Position numbers and translations under genes: made by a program. Shown in pieces: positions 16,226 through 23,512 of a stretch of 37,828 bases of DNA (its first letter is position 1; each line of letters opens with the position of its first letter). The notes under the pieces are model-generated. The model saw only the letters and a list, made by a program, of their open reading frames with translations, ran no database searches and was not told the DNA's origin. The stretch covers positions 1-37,828 of the IMG/VR virus record IMGVR_UViG_3300044816_000046; one strand, given 5' to 3'. Source of the DNA: a virus.

Positions 16226-17565
16226 TGGCGATTCTGGGCTGGTTCTTCCAAGTCCCCTCCGGGCGAAAGGTTGCGGCCGCGGTCGCGACGGCCGTCGCGA
16301 CCGCGCACGCGCCCGCCGTCATCGCGATTGCAGGCGCGACGGTCAACGCTGTCTGCGCGACAGCGACGGCCAAGGCCAACCCGCCGGCGATCACGCAGTC
16401 CGGTGACGTCCTCGTCGTGTCGAAGGTTGCCACGGCGACGGCGCAAGCGAATGCGCCGACTCCGCGGCTCTTCCAGTACCCGTACACGCTGCCCATCCAG
16501 TACGGCGGCCCGGGCGATGCACTGATCCTGTCCGTGTGCGCGACGGCCACGGCCCGGGCCAACTCGGGTATCAGCTTCGGTGTCCCGGTCGACGTCGTGT
16601 CTGCCGTCGCGACGGCGACGGCGCAGGCCGGTGTGCCATCGGTGATCACGACGTCGAATGTCACCATCAACGCGGTGTGCGCGACGGCGACGGCGCAGGC
16701 CGGTGTGCCGTTCATCAATACCAGCGGCGGTGCCGTCATCTCCTCCGTGTGCGCGACGGCCACGGCGCAGGCTGGTGTGCCGACCGTCAGCACGAGTTCG
16801 GCGGTCGCGTCGGTACCGGCGACGGCCACGGCGCAGGCCAATCCGCCAGGACTGTCGATTACCGTGCCATCGGTTGCGGGCACAGCATCCGGGCAAGCCA
16901 ACCCGCCGGTCGTCACGACGGGTTGCACGGTGTTCGCCGTCGCCGCTACCGCGACCGCGCAGGCGACCGCACCCGCAGTCACCACCACCGCCCCCATCAC
17001 GTTCTCGACTCACGTCGAGGAGGCGACGAACACGGCGACGACACCGACGCACACCGTCTCCGATCTCATCATCGGCGCGGCCTGGGCTGGATCGGCAACC
17101 ACCCCCGGTCTGCCTTCCGGCTACACCAGCAAGGGCACCACGGCAGCCAATCCCGGCAGCCGGATCTGGTCGAAGGTCGCTGCGGGCACCAACAACACCG
17201 GCGATCCGTTCGGGACGTCCACAAACGCCGCTGGCGTCCTGCAGTCCATCTACCGAGCCTCTGCGGTCGGCAACGTGGCATCCAACCAGGGTGCGACGGG
17301 CACCGTCGTCGCCGTCCCCGCGCTCACGCTGTCGCAGCCTTCGACGTCGTGGGTGCTCATCGTGATCGGCCACTTGGGTGCGACGAACGGTAGCTCGTTC
17401 ACGCCACCGGCCGGGTTCACCAAACGCAGCACCAACGCATCGGCGAACGCGCTTTACATCATGGACAGCAACGCCCCCTACGGCGGGAACCTGTCCGCGT
17501 TCAACTTCACCGTCGCTGGCGGCACGCAAGCCTGGACGGTGTGGGCCATCGAGATCCTCGCGTAG
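16225..17565 (+). CDS. Repeat-containing minor tail / fibre protein
   Basis: 446 residues from GTG 16225. Residues ~14-255 consist of about ten imperfect repeats of 19-37 residues, each with the core (V/A)(C/A)ATATAQA followed by a Pro- or Val-containing turn and a beta strand, e.g. VCATATAQAGVP. The middle copies are almost identical in DNA. From ~255 on is a separate beta-sandwich domain, SDLIIGAAWAGSATTPG through SSFTPPAGFTKRS to GTQAWTVWAIEIL, a module seen at the ends of other phage fibre proteins. The repeats probably build an extended shaft carrying the terminal domain. A long minus-strand ORF across this gene is a shadow of its GC-rich repeats. Confidence 0.75.
   Translation: MAILGWFFQVPSGRKVAAAVATAVATAHAPAVIAIAGATVNAVCATATAKANPPAITQSGDVLVVSKVATATAQANAPTPRLFQYPYTLPIQYGGPGDALILSVCATATARANSGISFGVPVDVVSAVATATAQAGVPSVITTSNVTINAVCATATAQAGVPFINTSGGAVISSVCATATAQAGVPTVSTSSAVASVPATATAQANPPGLSITVPSVAGTASGQANPPVVTTGCTVFAVAATATAQATAPAVTTTAPITFSTHVEEATNTATTPTHTVSDLIIGAAWAGSATTPGLPSGYTSKGTTAANPGSRIWSKVAAGTNNTGDPFGTSTNAAGVLQSIYRASAVGNVASNQGATGTVVAVPALTLSQPSTSWVLIVIGHLGATNGSSFTPPAGFTKRSTNASANALYIMDSNAPYGGNLSAFNFTVAGGTQAWTVWAIEILA
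16258..16983 (+). repeat. Tandem protein-coding repeats (ATATAQA cores)
   Basis: About ten copies of a degenerate unit whose core codes for (A/C)ATATAQA, e.g. GCGACGGCGACGGCGCAGGC near 16609 and 16681. The copies around 16609-16800 are the most alike and spaced by ~69-72 bp, so copy number could change by recombination or slippage. Confidence 0.7.
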
Positions 17566-17579
17566 GCAACCACTTTCAC

Positions 17580-17607
17580 AACCCCCGCGCCAACAGGTTG
17601 GCGGGGT
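17580..17607 (+). terminator. Intergenic hairpin after repeat protein gene
   Basis: A stem of GCCAAC with GTTGGC flanked by CCCC and GGGG (with a 2-nt bulge on the left) lies in the 69-nt gap between 17565 and 17635. There is no T-tract; it may be a weak terminator or mRNA-stabilising element. Confidence 0.4.
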
Positions 17608-17634
17608 CATTCCGCACGGAAAGGAACCCCCGGC

Positions 17635-17904
17635 ATGGCCAAGGACACCACCGAGACGTACGAAATCTGGTACGACACCGTCGCCACCGACACGAAGGGC
17701 GCGGCGCAGGGCAAGTCCCAGCGCCGCCACCGCCTCGCCGACAGCGAGGAACAGGCCCGCGCCATCTACGCCGAACTGGTCAACGACACAGAGACCGGTG
17801 TACAGCGCGACGAGTCCGACGAACCGAACCCCGGCCCACTGATCGCCCACTCGAACATCGTCGTCACGAAGTCGTCCACGACGTCGACCGCGGTCAAGTT
17901 CTAA
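17635..17904 (+). CDS. Small tail-region protein, unknown function
   Basis: 89 residues from ATG 17635, with GGAAAGGAA (17618-17626) upstream. The sequence has ETYEIWYDTVATDTKG, a charged middle (SQRRHRLADSEEQARAIYAE) and a C-terminus rich in Ser and Thr (VVTKSSTTSTAVKF). The middle helix resembles small proteins that parse signals of residue-modified inputs, but no family can be named. It opens a subcluster with its own ribosome site after the hairpin. Function unknown. Confidence 0.6.
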   Translation: MAKDTTETYEIWYDTVATDTKGAAQGKSQRRHRLADSEEQARAIYAELVNDTETGVQRDESDEPNPGPLIAHSNIVVTKSSTTSTAVKF

Positions 17905-17925
17905 CGGAAATAAGGGAGCACAGCA

Positions 17926-18363
17926 ATGGCCGTTACGGCGAAACTCTACGGTGCGTTCATCGACCACCTGGCGCAAAAACGCATCGACATCGACAGCGAC
18001 GCACTGAAGTTCGCGCTGGCAACTTCCTCGTATACCCCGAATCAGGACACTCACGACTTCTTCGACGACATCACCAACGAGGTCGCGGGTACCGGGTACA
18101 CGGCGGGTGGTCAGGCGCTCACGTCCGTCACGTGGGCGTACAACTCCACCACCAACCTGTGGACACTGGACTCCGCGGACCCGGCGTGGGGCTCGTCGAC
18201 GATCACGTCGCGGTACGGCATCATCTACGACTCAACCCCCGCGTCGAATGCGACCCGGCCGCTGATCGGCTACGTCGACTTCGGCGTCGACATGTCCTCT
18301 TCAGCAGGCACGTTTACCGTCGTGGTGGACTCTGCAGGGCACGGCTCCATCACGGTGACGTAA
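17926..18363 (+). CDS. Virion structural (tail) protein
   Basis: 145 residues from ATG 17926, with AAGGGAG (17911-17917) upstream. The sequence follows a pattern found in many phage particles: LKFALATSSYTPNQDTHDFF, then NEVAGTGYTAGGQALT, STITSRYGIIYDST, LIGYVDFGVDMSSSAGTFT. This small beta protein family usually lies among tail fibre genes of actinophages and is annotated as a structural protein of unknown detail. Its stop is directly followed by the next start, so the two are coupled. Confidence 0.75.
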   Translation: MAVTAKLYGAFIDHLAQKRIDIDSDALKFALATSSYTPNQDTHDFFDDITNEVAGTGYTAGGQALTSVTWAYNSTTNLWTLDSADPAWGSSTITSRYGIIYDSTPASNATRPLIGYVDFGVDMSSSAGTFTVVVDSAGHGSITVT

Positions 18364-19707
18364 ATGGTTCTGCGTACCAACCACGCCACCGGCCTGGCGC
18401 CCCAGGACGCCGCGCACTGGGTCGGTGAGGACTCCAACGCGCACGCGACCGCAATCAACACCAACACCACGAACATCGCGGCGCTGGGCGGCGGTTCGTC
18501 GAGTGGCAGTGGCCCGGACTTCTACGCGTCGGAGTACCAGATCAACCCCGCCGCGTTCGTCACCGCCTACTCGAATACGTCAGCGACGACTAGCATTTCG
18601 GGTGGCGTGACGGCGGCGGACATGGCTGCTGCATCACCGAACGCGCTGATGGCTCAGAAAGTCAGCATCCTCGGCGCCACCCGCGCCCAGCTCGAGCTCG
18701 CGGGTCTCGCGGGCTATTACGGCCCGACGTGGCTGCAATCCAGCAATGGTCAGTACAACTACGAGAACGCCGGCCCCACCACCCCATGGGGCATCGCCTA
18801 CTACGTGGCGAACACCCGCTATGTCGAACTGCTCGGCGGGCTGGCGCAATCCGGCGCGGTCGTCACCTACGTCGACGGCCGCAAGCTCACCGTCAACGCC
18901 GAAGCGATGACCGGAGCGGGGTCGGGAAACAACAAATACAAAATCGACTTGGGCGCTTCCAATGCTGGTGTCCCGCACAGGGTTGTCCACTACTTCCACT
19001 ACACGTTTTCCCTGGCAAAGATTTTCACCGAAGCGAACGGGACGATTTGGCCGTACACGATGCTCGGCCCGACCATTGGATTCCTGACCGATAGCTTGGG
19101 CAACGTCGACACCATTTCCCCGGGTGACCATCTCGACTTTTGGCCGCCACGGTTCTGCTCCCTGGCCGGGTTCGTCAACTACTTCTCAGACGTGATCCCC
19201 GGAACCGGTGTGGGTGTCATCCCCGGCGGTACGTCGTTCTCCAACTTCAATGGTCGCGCGAACAACGCGAATCCGTTGGCCAACTTCGGTTTGGACGAAC
19301 TGATCTGCGGGACGTGGGGCAACGACAAGATTCAGTCCCGCACAACCTCGCAGGTCGCAGCGGACATGGCGGCGCTGTTCGCGACGATCAACGGGTGGAC
19401 GAAGAAACCGAAGACCATTTTCTACGGGCTGTATGACCCGGCGGGGACGAACGGGCCTGCGTACACCGACTACGACGTTGTTGCGGTCACGGCGTGCGCT
19501 GCCGCTGGGGTGGCGTATGTGGCGACGACGACGGGGAAGGTGTACGGCTACAGCGGCACGCTGTTGGCGACGATGGGGCCGTTCATCACCACGTCGAACC
19601 GGACCGGTCTGATCTTCTCCGACAACCTGCATCCCACGCTGTTGGGTCAGCAGTATTTGTCCCGTTACATGTACGAGGCGTACCGAATCATCAAGGCCGC
19701 AGCGTGA
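18364..19707 (+). CDS. Tail protein with SGNH-hydrolase (esterase) domain
   Basis: 447 residues from ATG 18364, immediately after the previous TAA. The N-terminal ~50 residues look like a fibre-attachment segment (HAVTAINTNTTNIAAL-type, then a Gly/Ser linker). The C-terminal half has the landmarks of SGNH/GDSL hydrolases in order: block I as LTDSLG with Ser244, block III as GTWGND with Asn320, and block V as DNLHP with Asp420 and His423. The usual G of GDS is Thr here. Such domains in tail proteins deacylate surface glycans or lipids; acting on host envelope polymers during adsorption is the likely role. Substrate cannot be read from sequence. Confidence 0.75.
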   Translation: MVLRTNHATGLAPQDAAHWVGEDSNAHATAINTNTTNIAALGGGSSSGSGPDFYASEYQINPAAFVTAYSNTSATTSISGGVTAADMAAASPNALMAQKVSILGATRAQLELAGLAGYYGPTWLQSSNGQYNYENAGPTTPWGIAYYVANTRYVELLGGLAQSGAVVTYVDGRKLTVNAEAMTGAGSGNNKYKIDLGASNAGVPHRVVHYFHYTFSLAKIFTEANGTIWPYTMLGPTIGFLTDSLGNVDTISPGDHLDFWPPRFCSLAGFVNYFSDVIPGTGVGVIPGGTSFSNFNGRANNANPLANFGLDELICGTWGNDKIQSRTTSQVAADMAALFATINGWTKKPKTIFYGLYDPAGTNGPAYTDYDVVAVTACAAAGVAYVATTTGKVYGYSGTLLATMGPFITTSNRTGLIFSDNLHPTLLGQQYLSRYMYEAYRIIKAAA

Positions 19708-19762
19708 TGTCAGGGAACGTCCGTCTCAGCTCCCATCCAGCCAGTATAAGCCCGGAGGCCTC

Positions 19763-19924
19763 ATGATCACGTGCCCGAGTTGCAACGGCACCGGCCAACC
19801 CCCGAAGCCTGACATCCCCACCAGTGGCCCTCCGGGGCATGTGACCGTCACCAAGCAGATGGCGATGCCCGACCACTGCCAACGCTGCGGCGGTACTGGG
19901 CAAATCCTCGAAGGGCAACTCTGA
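19763..19924 (+). CDS. DnaJ-type zinc-finger microprotein
   Basis: 53 residues from ATG 19763, with GGAGG (19754-19758) 4 nt upstream. It contains two CxxCxGxG motifs, CPSCNGTG (Cys4, Cys7) and CQRCGGTG (Cys39, Cys42), which together make one complete DnaJ-like zinc-binding unit with a 31-residue insert. DnaJ's own Cys-rich domain uses the same motif to hold unfolded proteins, so this may be a folding aid for the adjacent long fibre proteins; that is inference. It sits alone between the SGNH tail protein and the beta-helix fibre gene. Confidence 0.7.
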   Translation: MITCPSCNGTGQPPKPDIPTSGPPGHVTVTKQMAMPDHCQRCGGTGQILEGQL

Positions 19925-19988
19925 TGCTCACACGCGCGGTTCCTCAACGAGACCAGGTTCAGGCAGTGAATCGAACGGAGTTCCCCAC

Positions 19989-22343
19989 ATGAGGACCATC
20001 CGACTTCGCCGAGGTACCGCAGCGGCCTGGACGTCGGCAAACCCGATCCTTGCTTCTGGGGAACTAGGGGTGGAGACAGACACCCTGAAGCTGAAGGTCG
20101 GCACCGGGACCGCGGTATGGAACTCGCTGTCCTACATCCCCGGCGCAGCTGATGAGTATCACGAATACGCCAACCTCGCCGCCTTCCCGGGTACTGGTGT
20201 CGCCGATCGGATTTATGAGGCCCAAGACACCGGGAAGCTGTACCACTGGAACGGATCTGCTTATGTGCAGATCGCGGACAAGGCTGCAGTCGGGCTCGCC
20301 CTCGTTGACAACACCTCAGATGCGACGAAGAACTCCGCGGCAGTTGCACTGACGAACAAGAACCTCACCAGCGGGACGAACACATTCCCCACGTTCAATC
20401 AGAACACCACCGGGTCTGCCGCGACCCTGACGACTCCTCGCAACATCAATGGGGTTCCGTTCGACGGATCGGCTGACATCTCGACTAGCACCCCAACTGC
20501 GGTGAAAACGGCGGCGTACACGGCGGCGGTGTCGGATCTGATCCCCGCCGATGCGACGTCGGCGGCGTTCACGGTGACGCTTCCTTCTGCCCCTGCGGAT
20601 AAATCCCGTGTGGTGGTGAAGAAGATCGACGCCACCACCAACATCGTCACGATTGCCGCGGCCGGGTCGGATGTATTCAACCTGACAGCAGGCGCAACCG
20701 CCCTCACTCTGCTGTTGCAGTATCAGGCTGTCGTGTTGCAGTACAAGGCTTCTGGCGGGATCTGGTATGTGGTGTCCACCGACGTCCCGCTGGGGGGGTT
20801 GGACACCCGGTACCTGGGGCCGCTGGCGACCGGAACCGCCGACACGGCCACCATCCAAGCGTTGATCGACGCGGCGAATACTGCTGGCGGCGGGACGATC
20901 CTGCTGCGTTCCGGTCAAACGTATGTGACGACCGGTCTAGTGATGAAGTCGAATGTCATCCTCGACTTGAACGGGTCGACGATCAAACTCGCCAACTCCA
21001 CCAGTGCGAGTGTGATTGCGACACTGAACTATGCGACGTTGATTGGTGGGGATACCACGGGTGGGGCGACGAACTTCGTCATCCGCAACGGCACCCTCGA
21101 CGGCAACAAAACCAACCAAGCCGGTACCGCTTCGACGTTCGCACCCGTCCTCGGCATCTACGGGTATTACTACACCCTCGAGAACTTGACGATCTGCAAC
21201 GGCTACGGAACCGGCCTCGATACGCAGTGGTCGACGAACTCGGCGTTCATCAACCCGCACGGATTCATGTCGTTCATCCACCACCTGATCATCCAGAACT
21301 GCGCCTACCACGGGTTGAACTTCCGCGGCCCGCACGACTCGTTCATCAGTGACATCTTGGTTGAGAAGTGCTCCGAATCGTCTGCGGCGGTGCCGTTCTG
21401 GTTCCCCGATGCGTCGGGACGCGCCAACGGGACGAACGTCGAAACCGTTCACGTGTACGGCGGCGGCGGATACAACCACGGCGTGGTCCTCTACACCGCG
21501 GGCATCCAGGCGCGCGACATCATCAGCGAGGGCGGTCAGGTCGGCCAATTCCTCATCCAAGCCGGGCAGATCCAGTTGCTCGACTTCCACGCCTACACCG
21601 GAGGCATTCAAACCGCGGCGGCCGTGGGCGTCCTGATGGGCGACTCCAGCCACACCGGGGTCAACGGATGCATCATCCGAGGCCGGGTGGAGAACTGCGG
21701 CGGCGGCGCCATCGACTGCACCTACATGGGGTGGAACAACGACGTCGACATTCAACACTTCTACATCTCCTCGACCACACCATCTGTCACGAATCTTGGG
21801 ATCGTCGGGACGTTGCCGCCGCGCAACAACTTCCGACTCCACACCACCGACTCGGGAACCGGCTCGGGGAACACGTTCTACCCGACCAGCGGAACACTAA
21901 CCCACGCCGTCGGTCCACATCGGTTCTACAAGGCGAACCCATCCGATACCCGTAACCTGCTGGAGTTGCGCGACGAGGCGGGTTCGACGATCACCGTGTT
22001 CGACTACCGCGGTCGCCGAAGAGTCAACACCAGTCTCGTCCCGACGATCGCCGCCGGGGCGGGCGCAGGGACCAGCCCAACCGTCACGATATCCGGTGAC
22101 GACACCGCAGGCACCATCACCATCACAGTCGGAACCAGTCCCGCGGCAGGCATTCTCGCCACCGTCACCTTCTCGGGAGTGTTCGGCAACAACCCGCACG
22201 TCATCCTCACCCCCGGCGATGCGACATCCGCGGTGAAGCAGTTGTATGCGACGCGTTCCACGTCGGCGTTCTCCGTGCGCTGCGTCGGAACACCCACCGC
22301 CGCTGACGCATACATCATCTACTACCAGGTGGTCGGGGCATGA
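19989..22343 (+). CDS. Tail fibre/spike with beta-helix (pectate-lyase-like) fold
   Basis: 784 residues from ATG 19989; GAACGGAG precedes it. The N-terminus carries the common fibre-attachment motif: IRLRRGTAAAWTSANPIL then GELGVETDTLKLKVGTG. Residues ~75-270 are linker and trimer-forming beta segments (VGLALVDNTSDATKNSAAV). From ~295 to ~610 the sequence is a right-handed parallel beta-helix: DTATIQALIDAANTAGGG start, RNGTLDGNKTNQAG, then repeated asparagine- and hydrophobic-rich coils (LENLTICNGYGTGL; IHHLIIQNCAYHGLNF). A C-terminal beta domain ends GVFGNNPHVILTPGD. This is probably the main glycan-binding or degrading spike. Catalytic residues are not identifiable by eye. Confidence 0.8.
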   Translation: MRTIRLRRGTAAAWTSANPILASGELGVETDTLKLKVGTGTAVWNSLSYIPGAADEYHEYANLAAFPGTGVADRIYEAQDTGKLYHWNGSAYVQIADKAAVGLALVDNTSDATKNSAAVALTNKNLTSGTNTFPTFNQNTTGSAATLTTPRNINGVPFDGSADISTSTPTAVKTAAYTAAVSDLIPADATSAAFTVTLPSAPADKSRVVVKKIDATTNIVTIAAAGSDVFNLTAGATALTLLLQYQAVVLQYKASGGIWYVVSTDVPLGGLDTRYLGPLATGTADTATIQALIDAANTAGGGTILLRSGQTYVTTGLVMKSNVILDLNGSTIKLANSTSASVIATLNYATLIGGDTTGGATNFVIRNGTLDGNKTNQAGTASTFAPVLGIYGYYYTLENLTICNGYGTGLDTQWSTNSAFINPHGFMSFIHHLIIQNCAYHGLNFRGPHDSFISDILVEKCSESSAAVPFWFPDASGRANGTNVETVHVYGGGGYNHGVVLYTAGIQARDIISEGGQVGQFLIQAGQIQLLDFHAYTGGIQTAAAVGVLMGDSSHTGVNGCIIRGRVENCGGGAIDCTYMGWNNDVDIQHFYISSTTPSVTNLGIVGTLPPRNNFRLHTTDSGTGSGNTFYPTSGTLTHAVGPHRFYKANPSDTRNLLELRDEAGSTITVFDYRGRRRVNTSLVPTIAAGAGAGTSPTVTISGDDTAGTITITVGTSPAAGILATVTFSGVFGNNPHVILTPGDATSAVKQLYATRSTSAFSVRCVGTPTAADAYIIYYQVVGA

Positions 22344-22375
22344 ACCCTCGTTTGCATTGGTACGGCGAGGCCTGA
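22340..22375 (+). CDS. 11-residue ORF bridging fibre and lysis genes
   Basis: ATG 22340 overlaps the fibre stop (ATGA) and its own TGA (22373-22375) overlaps the next ATG (TGATG). The peptide would be MNPRLHWYGEA. Both ends are coupled, and GGCGAGG inside it (22363-22369) can serve as ribosome site for the next gene. It may be a translational relay rather than a functional peptide. Confidence 0.35.
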   Translation: MNPRLHWYGEA

Positions 22376-22533
22376 TGCGCCGCAGCAGATTCGACTACAC
22401 CGCATGGATTGAGCCGCCTTTCCCCTGGTTGGGCCTCAGCATCGGCTTCGGAACCGGCCTGATCCTGCTACCGGCGTTGGCGTGGCTGGGATTCGAGCTG
22501 CTCGACCAATCACTCGAAAGCTACACACCGTGA
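22375..22533 (+). CDS. Small single-span membrane protein
   Basis: 52 residues from ATG 22375. A basic N-terminus (MRRSRFDY) is followed by one long hydrophobic stretch, roughly residues 17-42 (WLGLSIGFGTGLILLPALAW), and a short acidic tail. An upstream in-frame extension to 22246 would lie inside the fibre gene and is rejected. It is the first gene of the lysis cassette and could be a holin partner or inner-membrane anchor; the next gene overlaps its stop (GTGA). Function is inferred from place and topology only. Confidence 0.55.
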   Translation: MRRSRFDYTAWIEPPFPWLGLSIGFGTGLILLPALAWLGFELLDQSLESYTP

Positions 22534-23174
22534 AACATGCTCTCGGCCGAATCGTTGAGCACGACCCCCGCTCCCGCGGATACCCAGCCAGGACGACAGC
22601 AGTGCAGCGCACCGTCCTCTGGACGCACTCAGCGCCCGTCCTCAACCAAGGCGATCTAGGCGCTTGCACGGGTAACGCCCTCGCGCAATGCTTGAACACC
22701 GGCCACTTCAAAACCTCCCGCAAGCGGTACCTCGACGAAGCCGCAGCGAAAACCCTGTATTCCAAAGCCACCAGCTTGGATGACCAGCCCGGACAGTGGC
22801 CCCCAACCGATACCGGATCATCCGGGCTGGCGGTGTCTAAAGCCGGTGTCCAGTTGGGATACCTGACGGGGTATCAGCATGCGTTCGGATTCGACCAGTT
22901 CATCGGAGCCATCCAACTGTCCCCGGTGATCGTCGGCACCACCTGGTATGAGGACATGTTCAACCCCTCAAAGGGCTACCTCAACGTCAGCGGAGCCGTA
23001 GCAGGCGGCCATGAATACCTCGTCCTCGGAGCGAATCTCAGAGGCCGATACGTCACCATGCTCAACTCCTGGTCCAAAGCCTGGGGTGTGAACGGTAGGG
23101 CACGTATCCGGTTCGCAGACTTCCAGCGTCTCCTCAACGAAGACGGCGACGTCACCATTCCACTCGGCAAGTAA
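22530..23174 (+). CDS. Papain-like (C1) cysteine peptidase
   Basis: 214 residues from GTG 22530, overlapping the previous stop. All papain landmarks are present in order: oxyanion Gln40 six residues before nucleophile Cys46 (LNQGDLGACTGNAL), His161 in AGGHEYLVLG, and Asn179 in MLNSWSKAWGVNGRARI, the last being the standard N-S-W motif. The N-terminus is short with no pro-region or signal peptide. Papain-like genes occur near the lysis genes of some actinophages; the enzyme may cut peptide cross-links, process virion proteins or act as a tail-tip peptidase. It is followed by an unknown gene and lysin A, so a part in lysis is the leading guess. Confidence 0.8.
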   Translation: MKHALGRIVEHDPRSRGYPARTTAVQRTVLWTHSAPVLNQGDLGACTGNALAQCLNTGHFKTSRKRYLDEAAAKTLYSKATSLDDQPGQWPPTDTGSSGLAVSKAGVQLGYLTGYQHAFGFDQFIGAIQLSPVIVGTTWYEDMFNPSKGYLNVSGAVAGGHEYLVLGANLRGRYVTMLNSWSKAWGVNGRARIRFADFQRLLNEDGDVTIPLGK

Positions 23175-23182
23175 GGCAACCC

Positions 23183-23512
23183 ATGAACGGCTTCCTGCTC
23201 AAACTCCTCGCCAACGCAGTGAAGGACCCCGACATCCGCGCGTTCCTGTTCGATCTCGCTGAACGGGTGGGGAAGACCCTGCTCCCCGGCCTGGCATCGG
23301 TAATCCCCGCAGCCGTAGCGGCAGGCATCAAGGGACTCGGAGATTTGATCCCCGACATCCACATGCCAACCATCCACGAAGTGGAAGCTGACATCCGCAC
23401 CGGAGTCAACGCACTCTTGCCGAACGACGTCGACATCCCATTCATATCCGATGCCTTCGAGAAGGTGACCGGGTTTGATCTGACCGACATCATCACGGGA
23501 CGCCATCACTGA
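23183..23512 (+). CDS. Amphipathic helical protein in lysis cassette, unknown
   Basis: 109 residues from ATG 23183. A helix LLKLLANAVKDPDIRAFLFD is followed by a moderately hydrophobic stretch, LPGLASVIPAAVAAGIKGL (residues ~34-52), and an acidic, helical C-terminal half (IHEVEADIRTGVNALLP). The hydrophobic part is too amphipathic to call a membrane span with confidence. Its last base is the first base of the lysin A start (TGATG), so the two are made together. It may help export or regulate lysin A. No family recognised. Confidence 0.6.
   Translation: MNGFLLKLLANAVKDPDIRAFLFDLAERVGKTLLPGLASVIPAAVAAGIKGLGDLIPDIHMPTIHEVEADIRTGVNALLPNDVDIPFISDAFEKVTGFDLTDIITGRHH

Noticed and set aside
16222-18054. 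610-codon minus-strand ORF and a 334-codon one across the repeat-containing fibre gene
   Set aside because: Both are antisense shadows of GC-rich Ala/Thr repeats; Arg/Gly/His-rich composition, no ribosome site, and they span several real plus-strand genes.
20937-21842. 301-codon minus-strand ORF inside the beta-helix fibre
   Set aside because: Val/Asp/Arg-rich antisense of a clear fibre gene, with no support of its own.
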